Below are positions 8,802 through 16,745 of a stretch of DNA of 64,000 bases, in pieces; the stretch's first letter is position 1, and each line of letters begins with the position of its first letter. The notes beneath the pieces were generated by a model. It was not told the origin of the DNA. It saw only the letters and a list, made by a program, of their open reading frames with translations, and ran no database searches. Source of the DNA: CAZJYI01 sp964550025 (GTDB taxonomy: Bacteria; Verrucomicrobiota; Kiritimatiellia; UBA8416; CAYOBW01). Location of the stretch: NCBI GenBank assembly GCA_964550025.1, contig CAZJYI010000039.1, positions 14,067 to 78,066 on the forward strand. Reading direction: 5' to 3'. The position numbers and the translations under genes were made by a program.

Positions 8802-9803
8802 GTGGCTTCTGAGAACGACAACCTGTACGTAGTCAGTTCCTCGCCGCATGCGCACTCAGGCGCGTCCGTCCAGCGTATCATGCTGGACGTGATCATCGCC
8901 CTGGTACCGGCCATGCTGGTGTCGTTCTACCTGTTCGGGTGGCATTCAGTTCGGCTGGTTGGCACCTGCGTTACGTCCTGTGTCGTCTTCGAGGCCTTGT
9001 GCCGCAAGGCCATGAAACGCGACCTCGCCATCACGGACCTCAGTGCCGTGGTGACCGGCATTCTGCTGGCGTTCAACCTCCCGCCGACGCTCCCGACCTG
9101 GATGGCCATCGCCGGTTCCCTGATCGCCATCGGCATCGCCAAGCAGGTCTTTGGCGGTATCGGCTACAACCCGTTCAACCCGGCCCTTGTCGGGCGTGCG
9201 GCACTGCTGGTCGGGTTCACGGGGCCGATGACCTCGTGGTCCACGTGGACGCCCCACTGGGCCGACGCCTCCACGTCGGCCACCCCGCTCGGCATGGCCA
9301 AGGAGGCCTTCAAAGCGGGTGGCGAAGCGCCTTTCGCCATGGACGCGGGAACGACGATGGATCTCTTTCTCGGAAACATGAACGGCTGCATCGGCGAGGT
9401 CTCCGCCGCCGCCCTTCTTCTCGGCGGCATCTACCTTCTCTATCGCCGGTGCATTTCGTGGCACATACCCGTCGCCTACATCGGCACCGTGGTGGTCCTT
9501 TCCGGCATCCTTTGGGCAGTGGATCCCGCGCACAACATGCCGCCGCATTTCCACGTGCTGGCGGGAGGGCTCATTCTCGGCGGACTCTTCATGGCGACAG
9601 ACATGGTCACCTCCCCGGTCACCCGCAAGGGCATGCTGGTCTTCGGCGTCGGTTGCGGCCTGCTGACCATGGCCATTCGCCGCATTACGACGGGCGCCTA
9701 TCCCGAGGGAGTCAGCTTCGCCATTCTGCTGATGAACGCCGCAACGCCCCTGATCAACCGCGCCACCCGGCCGCGCGTCTTCGGGCAGCGGAGGAAGAAA
9801 TGA
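8802..9803 (+). CDS. rnfD: Rnf complex membrane subunit RnfD
   Basis: NqrB/RnfD-family integral membrane subunit with covalently bound FMN; 333 aa from GTG 8802, three bases after rnfC ends. About ten membrane helices. The flavin-attachment motif SATPLG lies near residues 158-163, the Thr being the attachment residue. GYNPFNPALVGRA (near 124-136) is the family signature. The stop overlaps the rnfG start (ATGA at 9800-9803), indicating translational coupling. Confidence 0.95.
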   Translation: MASENDNLYVVSSSPHAHSGASVQRIMLDVIIALVPAMLVSFYLFGWHSVRLVGTCVTSCVVFEALCRKAMKRDLAITDLSAVVTGILLAFNLPPTLPTWMAIAGSLIAIGIAKQVFGGIGYNPFNPALVGRAALLVGFTGPMTSWSTWTPHWADASTSATPLGMAKEAFKAGGEAPFAMDAGTTMDLFLGNMNGCIGEVSAAALLLGGIYLLYRRCISWHIPVAYIGTVVVLSGILWAVDPAHNMPPHFHVLAGGLILGGLFMATDMVTSPVTRKGMLVFGVGCGLLTMAIRRITTGAYPEGVSFAILLMNAATPLINRATRPRVFGQRRKK

Positions 9804-10405
9804 AAGACTTTGCACGACTGGTCATCACCCCGACGGTGATCTGCCTCCTCGCAGGAGTACTGCTGGCCGCCGTTCACAAGGTGACCGAGGAGCCGATCGC
9901 CCAGGCGAAGCTGGCCGAGAAGTCGGAAGCCCTTAAGCAGGTCTTGCCGGAGTGCGACAACGACCCAATGGAAGACACCGTTGTCGTAACCGAGGACGGC
10001 ACCGACTGGACCTTCTACGTCGCCCGCAACGGCAGCCTCTTCGCGGGAGCCGCCGTCATTGTAACCACACCTGAGGGTTACGGGGGCGACATCACCTTGA
10101 TGGTCGGCATCAACGCCGACGACCAGGTGCAGGCCATTGCCATTCTGGACCAGAAGGAGACACCGGGGCTGGGTGCCAACATCAAGACCGATGTCTTTCG
10201 AGCCCGCTTCGTGGGCAGGCACATCGAGCAGACCGGCTGGGGAGTCACCAAGGATGGTGGCGAAATCGACGGCCTTACGGCGGCGACAATTTCCTCGCGC
10301 GCCGTCGTAGATGCGGTCCAGTCGGGAATCGGCATCTACCTGAAGCACAAAGACCGGATACAGGCCGGCCCCGGAACAGGCTCGGTCGGAACGATGGACG
10401 TTTGA
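9800..10405 (+). CDS. rnfG: Rnf complex flavoprotein subunit RnfG
   Basis: FMN-binding subunit with one N-terminal membrane anchor (residues about 7-26) and a periplasm-facing FMN-binding domain; 201 aa. The covalent-flavin motif is GLTAATISS at residues 158-166, with Thr163 the expected attachment site. GGDITLMVGINADDQVQAIAILDQKETPGLG is the expected beta region. ATG 9800 is chosen because GGAGGAAG (9790-9797) precedes it and it overlaps the rnfD stop. An open frame continues far upstream but only as an out-of-frame shadow of rnfD. Confidence 0.95.
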   Translation: MKDFARLVITPTVICLLAGVLLAAVHKVTEEPIAQAKLAEKSEALKQVLPECDNDPMEDTVVVTEDGTDWTFYVARNGSLFAGAAVIVTTPEGYGGDITLMVGINADDQVQAIAILDQKETPGLGANIKTDVFRARFVGRHIEQTGWGVTKDGGEIDGLTAATISSRAVVDAVQSGIGIYLKHKDRIQAGPGTGSVGTMDV

Positions 10406-10406
10406 A

Positions 10407-11084
10407 ATGAAAGTCTACGCACAACTCATCAGGGGTCTGTGGGAGGAGAACCCGATTTTCCGCCTGGTTCTCGGCATGTGCCCGACCCTCGCCGTGACAA
10501 CGTCGGTGGAAAACAGCCTCGGAATGGGGATTGCCGCCACTTTCGTGCTGATCTGCTCGAACATCGTGATATCGAGCATCCGCCACATGATCCCGTCAAA
10601 GGTCCGCATTCCCTGTTTCATCGTGGTCATCGCCACGTTCGTCACGATCGTCGACCTGCTGATGAACGGTTTCACGCCCGAGCTCCACAAGAACCTGGGG
10701 CTGTTCATTCCGCTCATCGTGGTGAACTGCATCATTCTGGGCCGGGCCGAGGCCTACGCGTCAAAGCACCCGTTGATGCTCTCGATCGCGGACGGTATCG
10801 GGATGGGCATCGGTTTCACGCTGGGACTCATGCTGCTCGGGGCCTGCCGCGAGATCATCGGCGCCGGGTCCATTACGCTGTGGGGTGATCTCAAGTGGCA
10901 GGTCGGCGAGTTTCAGCCCATGGTCCTCGCCATCCTGGCGCCCGGAGGGTTCATCGCACTCGGGTGCCTGCTTGGCCTCATGAACCAGATCCAGTCTTTC
11001 ATCGCGACCCGCCAGGGCAAGTCCTTCACGCCCCCCGCCCACCTGGATTGCCGCCACTGCACGCTGTGCAAGTGGGGGGAGTAG
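10407..11084 (+). CDS. rnfE: Rnf complex membrane subunit RnfE
   Basis: Integral membrane partner and paralogue of RnfA, 225 aa with six predicted helices. LGMCPTLAVTTS and VVNCIILGRAEA carry the cysteines paired with those of RnfA. It begins one base after rnfG ends. It carries an extra C-terminal tail ending HLDCRHCTLCKWGE, a Cys-x2-Cys-x2-Cys motif that I do not associate with typical RnfE and that could bind metal. Last gene of the A-B-C-D-G-E operon, the gene order known from gammaproteobacteria. Confidence 0.95.
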   Translation: MKVYAQLIRGLWEENPIFRLVLGMCPTLAVTTSVENSLGMGIAATFVLICSNIVISSIRHMIPSKVRIPCFIVVIATFVTIVDLLMNGFTPELHKNLGLFIPLIVVNCIILGRAEAYASKHPLMLSIADGIGMGIGFTLGLMLLGACREIIGAGSITLWGDLKWQVGEFQPMVLAILAPGGFIALGCLLGLMNQIQSFIATRQGKSFTPPAHLDCRHCTLCKWGE

Positions 11085-11089
11085 GGAGA

Positions 11090-11237
11090 AGTGGCCAGTG
11101 GCGGGTGGCAAGTGGCGGGTGGGAGCTGATCAGCGTCTGCCATATCGTTGATTTCAAATCTCAGATCTCAGATTTCAAAGAACCCTCTCCCCAATCCTCC
11201 CACTCGCCACTCGCCACTCGCCACCCGCCACTCTCTC
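11090..11237. repeat. Nested palindromic element with AGTGGCG heptamer arms
   Basis: The gap after rnfE is one large inverted structure. The left arm (11,094-11,127) is made of AGTGGC-type heptamers. The right arm (about 11,199-11,234) is its reverse complement, CCACTCGCCACTCGCCAC and so on, with about 31 of 36 positions matching. Between them is a second near-palindrome, AAATCTCAGATCTCAGATTT (11,157-11,176). A partial extra CCACTCG copy lies at 11,256-11,262. The same heptamers recur at 41,712-41,740 and 44,641-44,880. Non-coding; it may also act as a bidirectional RNA hairpin after rnfE. Confidence 0.75.
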
Positions 11238-11277
11238 CTTGACACCCGCCACGCGCCACTCGACACTTACCCTCACC

Positions 11278-12753
11278 ATGCGGTACGCGGTCGTTTCTGA
11301 TATTCATGCCAATCTGCAGGCCTGGAATGCGGTGTTGCTGGACATCCGCAGTCAGAAGGTCGACCGTATCGTCTGTCTCGGCGATATCGTCGGCTACGGC
11401 CCGAATCCGGCCGAGGTGCTGGAGTCGATCCACAGCAACATCGACCACGTTGTACTCGGGAACCACGACGCCGTCCTCTGCGACAAGATGGATGTGGATC
11501 TCTTCAACGATGCCGCGCGGGACATCATCCTCTGGACGCGGGAACAGCTAACGCGCGAGGCGACCGAGTTCCTCGCGTCGCTGCCGCTGTCACTCGCCGG
11601 CCACTTCTTTCGTTGTACCCACGCCGAATTCTCGCACCCCGCGATGTTCGACTACATCTTCACGCCGGAAGACGCCCTGGAATCCTGGCAGACGGTTCCC
11701 GAGCAACTCCTGTTCGTGGGTCACACACACCGCTCCTGCATCCATCTCCTCGGCCGAAGCGGCACCCCACGGGTTGTCGAAGCACAGGACTTCATACTCC
11801 AGCCCCACAAACGCTTTCTGGTCAATGTCGGCTCCGTCGGGCAGCCGCGCGATGGCGATGCGCGCGCCTGCTACTGCCTGTACGACACCGCGGAACAGAC
11901 GATCTGGTGGCGACGAATCCCGTTTGATATCGATGCGTACCGGGTCGCCATTCGTGACGCGGGGATCTCGGAGAAACCCAGCTACTTCCTGCGCTACGAC
12001 CCGCGCCGGGAAGTCAAGCCGTTGCGGGAAATGGTCAACTTCTCGCCCGCCAAAACGGCCGCCAAGGCCGCCCGCAACGTGGTCGCGGTTCAGCAACTCG
12101 AAGCGTTGCGGCGTAACATGCGGCGCTGGCGTTATCTGGCAACGGGCGTGGCCGCCGCTGCCGTCTGCGCCCTCTCCGTTGCGGGCTACGCCTGGTGGCG
12201 CCATACGCACCGCGCGCGTACCATCCGGGACTCGTCAGCCACATCCATAGCGGCCGCCGTCGTCCCCGCCGAGAACAACATACTCTCCATTCCCGACGTC
12301 GAGGTCCCTGCCGGCCAACCAATCACGGGGTGGACGATCGAACTGGGTCACAGGAGGAGACAAAGCGTTTCGCTCATACGTCTGCCGGACACCAGCCACA
12401 ACGCATTTCTCCTACGCTCGAGTACGGGCAAAGACGAAGTTGTGCTGCGCTCCCGCCCCGTGCGTGTCGTCCCCGGAACGCGCATGACGTTCCACGCGAC
12501 GTTCAAGAAGCCCCCCGGGTTTGCAGGCACCGTGATGGCCGCGCTGGCCCTCATACGCAACGAGAACGGACGAACGCAGAACACCGAGCTTCACGTTACG
12601 AAGGAACCGAACCTCCGCCGGAAAGACGATTGGTGGGAGACGAGGCATACGCTCGAAATCCCCGCCAACGCAGGAGAGATCCAACTCTGCATCCGTGGCA
12701 ACTTTGTCGGCACGGTTGCCGTGAAAGATGTGCGGCTGTATCGCCGGGAGTGA
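11278..12753 (+). CDS. Metallophosphoesterase fused to a membrane helix and a C-terminal domain
   Basis: Predicted phosphodiesterase or phosphatase of the YfcE/MJ0936-like calcineurin fold; 491 aa. Metal-binding motifs are in order: Asp8/His10 (SDIHAN), Asp36 (GDIVGYGP), GNHD at 61-64, a His in CTHAEF and GHTHRS near residue 147. This domain ends near residue 230. One membrane segment follows at about 284-305 (YLATGVAAAAVCALSVAGYAWW). The last 185 residues look like a beta-rich extracytoplasmic domain I cannot name. ATG 11278 starts the MRYAVVSDIH core; an upstream ATG at 11239 would add only translated repeat. The substrate is unknown. The fusion is unusual because most homologues are soluble and about 160-250 aa. 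Confidence 0.85.
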   Translation: MRYAVVSDIHANLQAWNAVLLDIRSQKVDRIVCLGDIVGYGPNPAEVLESIHSNIDHVVLGNHDAVLCDKMDVDLFNDAARDIILWTREQLTREATEFLASLPLSLAGHFFRCTHAEFSHPAMFDYIFTPEDALESWQTVPEQLLFVGHTHRSCIHLLGRSGTPRVVEAQDFILQPHKRFLVNVGSVGQPRDGDARACYCLYDTAEQTIWWRRIPFDIDAYRVAIRDAGISEKPSYFLRYDPRREVKPLREMVNFSPAKTAAKAARNVVAVQQLEALRRNMRRWRYLATGVAAAAVCALSVAGYAWWRHTHRARTIRDSSATSIAAAVVPAENNILSIPDVEVPAGQPITGWTIELGHRRRQSVSLIRLPDTSHNAFLLRSSTGKDEVVLRSRPVRVVPGTRMTFHATFKKPPGFAGTVMAALALIRNENGRTQNTELHVTKEPNLRRKDDWWETRHTLEIPANAGEIQLCIRGNFVGTVAVKDVRLYRRE

Positions 12754-12800
12754 CGACCACTCGCCCACGCACTCCGTCTTTCATCCTGGATTCGACAGAC

Positions 12801-12925
12801 GGCCACAGAAGGCACAAAACACACAAAAGCACGGGCGTGAGACACCGGCGATCACAACTCGTTGGGTGTAAGACAGGTCAACTGCAACCCGTCTTCCTTC
12901 TGTGACTTCTGTGCCTCTTGCGGCC
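12801..12925. repeat. GGCCACAGAAGGCACA inverted repeat between convergent genes
   Basis: GGCCACAGAAGGCACAAAAC begins at 12,801 and its degenerate inverse, ending CTCTTGCGGCC, at 12,925. The arms are about 28 bases, enclosing about 69 bases. A second pair of the same family is at 48,531-48,790. It lies between two convergent genes and may serve as a bidirectional transcription stop. No coding content. Confidence 0.65.
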
Positions 12926-12948
12926 AACTCCCTTCCCCTGATTCACCT

Positions 12949-14820
12949 TCACTCCGAAACCCAGCGCAGGTTTCGGAATTGCGGGGGAGCACCTTTCCAT
13001 TGCACACCAACCCGGCGAGTCGTCTTGTCGCCCCGTTTCCGCGACCTCAAGTGCTCCGTGGCAACAAGCCGCAGCTCCTTGATACCGTTCCACCCCGGCA
13101 AGGTTTCGAGAGCGGCGTCTCTGAAATCGGAAGCCGACAGGTTGATGGTCTCCCAATCGGAACCGCCCGCCATGGCGACCTCGGCCGCGTACTGATCGAT
13201 GCCGATGACAAGCGTGTTGGCTTCTTCGGCGCGCGCATCCAGCGAGAGCTTTGCCGCATCGGGAGCAGCCCACAGTGGAGCGTACACTTTGTGCGTCCTG
13301 CGCCCCCACTCGGCCGGTCTGTAGGTGAACCACTCTTTCTGCCAACCGTCCCGAAAAGTCTCGATCATCAGCTCAGGTTTCAAAGTCGGCTTCACACCGG
13401 CCGCCCTGAGCTCATCGACGCTGACAAGGCGCACGAGAGACGACAGGTTGAACCGTTCAGCCGTGTAGACCCCGTAGTAGTACCCGGCACCGGTGATCGG
13501 CTTGTCCAGCGGATAGACCACGTTGGCATAGACCCACAATGGCTTGTCGGTACGGAAAAGGGGCAACTCTGTCGACCATGCAGCGCCCTTCTCCACTGCC
13601 CCCACGTGGTTCCAGAACCTGTTCACCGTGTTGTTACGATCATCCTTCTTGCCGTCCATCTGCCCCTGTTGTGTGTAGTAGACGTCGACACACAGAATGG
13701 GTCTCGATGAGTCCGGTCGCACCGCGATAGAAGGCACACCGCCCTCCGTCTTCAATTCCAGGGATGTCTCAGGCGTCTTCGGAATCTCAAAGGAGTCCTT
13801 GAGGTGCTGATCCATCCAGAGCTGCGTCGCCACTTCGTATTCTGGGGTGTCCTGGTGGTTGTGGTGCGGCGAACAGGTCACGCGCCACTGCCTGCTCCCG
13901 ATCTCCTTGATCGCCTTCGGCAGATCGTTGATGCGACCATGGAAGTCGTTGGACGGGCTCAGGAAGATGATCGGGCAGGCAACGTGTTTGAGACTGCGAT
14001 CATCGCCCACCGTGGCGCGGAAGAGCGCGCTGTTGTTGTCGCGGTCGCTGATGCCTCCGCACGATGGCGCGGCGGCCTTTACGCGCGCATCCGCGGCCGC
14101 GGTCATCACCGTCAGTTTGCCCCCCATCGAGTGGCCGTAGACACCGAGTCTCCGCTTGTCGACCTGCGGCTGTCGTTCGAGGAAGGTCAACGCCCGGCGC
14201 GCTCCCAAAGCGCAGAGAAACCACGGGCTGTTTCGCGGCGATTCGACGCTATCCAGCGTCCAGGCGGCCGCCTTGGCGCTCGGAAAGACAGTTCCCTTGA
14301 ATCTCGATGGCGCGTGATAGCCGTCAAGGGCGCCCCAGTCCGTCGTGATCCTGTAGTTGGGAGCATTCGTCTTGTCTTCCCAGAAGAGCTTCACCTCGTT
14401 GGGCGATACCCGGTAACCGGGAGCGCTGATCCGCCCGGCCCACGCGAGGGAGACCGTAGCGTAACCGCGCTTAGCGTTCGTTAGAGGAGCCTTGTGGTCG
14501 GCATACTGCCCGCCCCCATGAATCTGGACCAACCCGGGAAGGTCGCTTCCCCCCTTGGGATACCCGTACACCGCCGCCATCATGGCTTTGCGCCCCTTGA
14601 AGACCCCTATGCGGTAGCGCAGGACCTTCAGGACGACACCGTCCTCCTCCCACTCCTTCAGGATCTCCAAGTCCAACGGCTCCGCCCGCGGATCGAAACC
14701 CGACCACATCGCCTCAAACGTCCGCGGCGCATCCCCGCCCGCAAGCGGCGGCAACGTTTCCTGGGCCGAGGCGCACACGCATCCCGCGACTACCACAATC
14801 CAACCGAGTTTTAGAGTCAT
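12949..14820 (-). CDS. Secreted acetylxylan-esterase-like alpha/beta hydrolase
   Basis: Exported serine hydrolase, 623 aa, starting at ATG 14,820 with a GGGAG site upstream; the frame stays open to 14,967 but without family-like sequence. A signal peptide spans residues 1-20 (MTLKLGWIVVVAGCVCASAQ). The hydrolase core shows QIHGGGQYADHK (oxyanion side), the nucleophile elbow GHSMGG near residue 230, an Asp in SPSNDFHG and a candidate His in HHNHQDTPEY. The layout resembles acetylxylan esterase/dienelactone hydrolase-like enzymes from polysaccharide-degrading PVC bacteria. The C-terminal 150 residues (from about GWQKEWFTYRP) look like a beta-sandwich or binding domain. The substrate is an inference. 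Confidence 0.8.
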   Translation of the reverse strand: MTLKLGWIVVVAGCVCASAQETLPPLAGGDAPRTFEAMWSGFDPRAEPLDLEILKEWEEDGVVLKVLRYRIGVFKGRKAMMAAVYGYPKGGSDLPGLVQIHGGGQYADHKAPLTNAKRGYATVSLAWAGRISAPGYRVSPNEVKLFWEDKTNAPNYRITTDWGALDGYHAPSRFKGTVFPSAKAAAWTLDSVESPRNSPWFLCALGARRALTFLERQPQVDKRRLGVYGHSMGGKLTVMTAAADARVKAAAPSCGGISDRDNNSALFRATVGDDRSLKHVACPIIFLSPSNDFHGRINDLPKAIKEIGSRQWRVTCSPHHNHQDTPEYEVATQLWMDQHLKDSFEIPKTPETSLELKTEGGVPSIAVRPDSSRPILCVDVYYTQQGQMDGKKDDRNNTVNRFWNHVGAVEKGAAWSTELPLFRTDKPLWVYANVVYPLDKPITGAGYYYGVYTAERFNLSSLVRLVSVDELRAAGVKPTLKPELMIETFRDGWQKEWFTYRPAEWGRRTHKVYAPLWAAPDAAKLSLDARAEEANTLVIGIDQYAAEVAMAGGSDWETINLSASDFRDAALETLPGWNGIKELRLVATEHLRSRKRGDKTTRRVGVQWKGAPPQFRNLRWVSE

Positions 14821-15195
14821 AGGGGTCTCCCGTCGACTCGCGCACCTGCTGAACAACCCCCGGGCAGGACAGGCTTGGCCTTGGTTGACGGCCACTGGCT
14901 CATGCCGGAACACCAAAGAGGTTTCACCTCGTGAGAGAATACTGCCTTGCCGCATTGTCGAAAGCAAGCTGGGGCTCTACGGCCCATCGGCGTGGCGCCC
15001 GAGTGTGCGAGCAGATGTCCGGACCAAACTTGATCGATCCCCTTCGTCGCACACTTCCTCCCCACACTTGCTCGTTTACACTCACTCCACTGGCTTACTC
15101 GATCCCATCTGCCCGTGGCGAACCTCTGCGTGCGGACGCGGCGGCTTCGAGGCGCTATCCTCCGCGCAGGAGTTCGGCTCACGCCTCTCCCTCGC

Positions 15196-15403
15196 AAGGC
15201 CTGAAAGGCCGCCACAACACAGCCCCGGGTGAAGCCCGGGGGTTACCGAAAGAGAAAGGACGATCTGAGCCTGTGTTGAGCGAGAGGAAGACAGTCGGTC
15301 GCTCCTCGCTCCAGGCAGGCTCCAATCTCTCTCCGTCTCCGCCCACCCCCAGGGCTACGCTCCGCTCCGCCCTGGGCTGTCTTGTGCCAGGCTTTCAGCC
15401 TTC
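15196..15403. repeat. Composite palindromic repeat, AAGGCCTGAAAGGCC ... GGCTTTCAGCCTT
   Basis: Outer inverted motifs AAGGCCTGAAAGGCC (15,196-15,210) and GGCTTTCAGCCTT (15,390-15,402) enclose two strong hairpins: CCCCGGGTGAAGCCCGGGG (15,223-15,241) and CCCAGGGCTACG...CCGCCCTGGG (15,348-15,375). This arrangement resembles REP/MITE-like non-coding elements found in many gene-sparse spacers of PVC and related genomes. There is no transposase. Confidence 0.65.
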
Positions 15404-15647
15404 GATTCGCCCCGTTCTCCTGCCGAACAGGAACATTGCACGGCTGGACGCCGTGAATCTGGGAGCGACTGACGTTCGGCCCAGCACTCGCGACGTCAGG
15501 CCGCGTTCTCGGGGAACGTTAGGCCCCGGATTGGCGCTGTGGCAAGGCAAAACAGTTGCAGGCGAAACGCGTCGAGGCCGGTACCCGTTTCCAGGAGACT
15601 CTCTCGAATCAGAACGTCCCCCTTTCCAGCACCGCAAAAAAACCGAA

Positions 15648-15664
15648 ACTTTGTGTTGCAAAGT
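15648..15664 (+). promoter_or_regulatory. Operator-like palindrome ACTTTGTGTTGCAAAGT and promoter
   Basis: ACTTTG and CAAAGT arms are separated by five bases; a further half-site CTTTG follows at 15,666-15,670. A plausible sigma-70-type promoter overlaps it: TTGCAA (15,657-15,662), 16 bases, TACATT (15,679-15,684), about 20 bases before the GTG of the next gene. The inverse of the same 17-mer, 16 of 17 bases identical, recurs at 16,763-16,779. The winged-helix gene at 16,331 lies between the two sites, so it is the likely binder (inference). Confidence 0.6.
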
Positions 15665-15704
15665 GCTTTGTCATGCGTTACATTGATTGAAAAGGAGCGG
15701 GAAA

Positions 15705-16313
15705 GTGATTGTCAATCACATCCATGATGCCCTGGCGCAGGTACGGCGCATGCAAGAGCTGGTGCTCGAGAAGCGCCGCTTCCAGGGCTACTCGGGGAAG
15801 GCTCGGATTCTGTCCGGGACTACCGCGCTGATGGGGACCATCGTCATGGGATCCCACCTCGTCTCCACCGACCCCCTCGCCCATCTCTTCGGCTGGGGCG
15901 CCGTCCTTGCAATCGGCGTGGTGCTCAACTACTTCGCCCTGGCCTACTGGTTCTTCTTCGATCCCCAGGTTCGCCGCAATCCCACCATGCTGAAACCGGC
16001 CATCGACGCGCTGCCGGCGCTTGGAACGGGGGCGGCCTTTACTGTCGCCCTCATCGTGACGGGACAGTTCAACCTGCTATTCGGCACGTGGATGTCGCTC
16101 TACGGACTGGCACAGGTTGCCTACCGCCGCTCTCTCCCCCAGGGCATCTATGTCGTCGGTCTCTGCTATCTCGTTTGTGGTGCATGGTGCCTCGTGGCGC
16201 CCGGCATCGTTTTCACCAACCCGTGGCCCATGGGCATCGTGTTCTTCTTTGGCGAGTGGGCCGGCGGGATCATTCTGTACTGCAGCAATCACCGTAAACC
16301 GGAGAACGAGTGA
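15705..16313 (+). CDS. Uncharacterised membrane protein upstream of a winged-helix regulator
   Basis: 202 aa with a short amphipathic N-terminus (IHDALAQVRRMQELVLEKRR) and about five or six membrane segments between residues 35 and 195. GTG 15,705 is preferred over TTG 15,687 because AAGGAG (15,692-15,697) is seven bases before it. No enzymatic motif seen. It overlaps the next frame slightly and is clearly co-transcribed with the regulator at 16,331. I do not recognise the family. A role as membrane partner or target of that regulator is a guess from position. Confidence 0.7.
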   Translation: MIVNHIHDALAQVRRMQELVLEKRRFQGYSGKARILSGTTALMGTIVMGSHLVSTDPLAHLFGWGAVLAIGVVLNYFALAYWFFFDPQVRRNPTMLKPAIDALPALGTGAAFTVALIVTGQFNLLFGTWMSLYGLAQVAYRRSLPQGIYVVGLCYLVCGAWCLVAPGIVFTNPWPMGIVFFFGEWAGGIILYCSNHRKPENE

Positions 16314-16330
16314 CTCCGGGAAGGAGCGAT

Positions 16331-16714
16331 ATGATGCCGGATGACAATGACAGTACGCTGTACGAAGCGTTGGAGCGGCTTTTTCACGAACCCAACCGGC
16401 TTTCCATCATGTCTGCCGTCTGTGCCGCCGATGGTCCCCTGCCCTTTATCGAGCTGAAGGAAATCTGCGGTCTGACCGACGGCAATCTCAATCGGCACCT
16501 CAAGGTACTCGATGAAGCCGGCGCGATCAGGATCAAGAAGGCGTTCGTGGACGGAAAGCCGAGGACAACGATCGTCATCACGCGCCGTGGACTGGACAGG
16601 TTCAACGTCTACCTGGAGGCGCTCGGACGGGTACTGCGCAAGGCCAAACGGGCCATGCCACGCGAGCAGAAGACGGCGGCCGATCTGCCGCTCGGAACCC
16701 TGGCCGAAGCCTGA
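16331..16714 (+). CDS. Winged-helix transcriptional regulator (MarR/ArsR-like, HTH_34 type)
   Basis: 127-aa DNA-binding protein. The recognition core FIELKEICGLTDGNLNRHLKVLDEAGAI (about residues 43-70) is followed by the wing (IKKAFVDGKPRTTIVITRRG), the arrangement of the small one-domain winged-helix regulators. There are no sensor domain and no conserved Cys pair. ATG 16,331 follows AAGGAG (16,321-16,326); an in-frame GTG at 16,310 overlaps the upstream gene. Two nearly identical palindromes, one before the operon and one just after this gene, suggest autoregulation plus control of the downstream membrane cluster. This is inferred. Confidence 0.85.
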   Translation: MMPDDNDSTLYEALERLFHEPNRLSIMSAVCAADGPLPFIELKEICGLTDGNLNRHLKVLDEAGAIRIKKAFVDGKPRTTIVITRRGLDRFNVYLEALGRVLRKAKRAMPREQKTAADLPLGTLAEA

Positions 16715-16745
16715 TTGAATTGACAAGCAAGAAGAGGAACCGGAA

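Larger units (their letters stand above)
14821..15704. other. 884-base gene-poor spacer
   Basis: No convincing gene in either strand: the open frames here lack ribosome-binding sites and family-like sequence. It holds the composite repeat at 15,196-15,403. Downstream are further short hairpins at 15,439-15,455 (CACGGC/GCCGTG), 15,470-15,500 (CTGACGT/ACGTCAG) and about 15,510-15,522 (GTTC/GAAC). The operator/promoter of the next operon lies at 15,648-15,684. The first 370 bases show nothing I can name. Confidence 0.6.

Noticed and set aside
14931..15686. 251-codon plus-strand frame in the 884-base spacer
   Set aside because: Passes through palindromic repeats, Ser/Arg/Pro-rich product, no ribosome-binding site, no family resemblance.
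14821..15704. tRNA or other structured RNA gene in the gap
   Set aside because: No GTTCGA-type T-loop with acceptor stem seen; hairpins are better explained as repeats.
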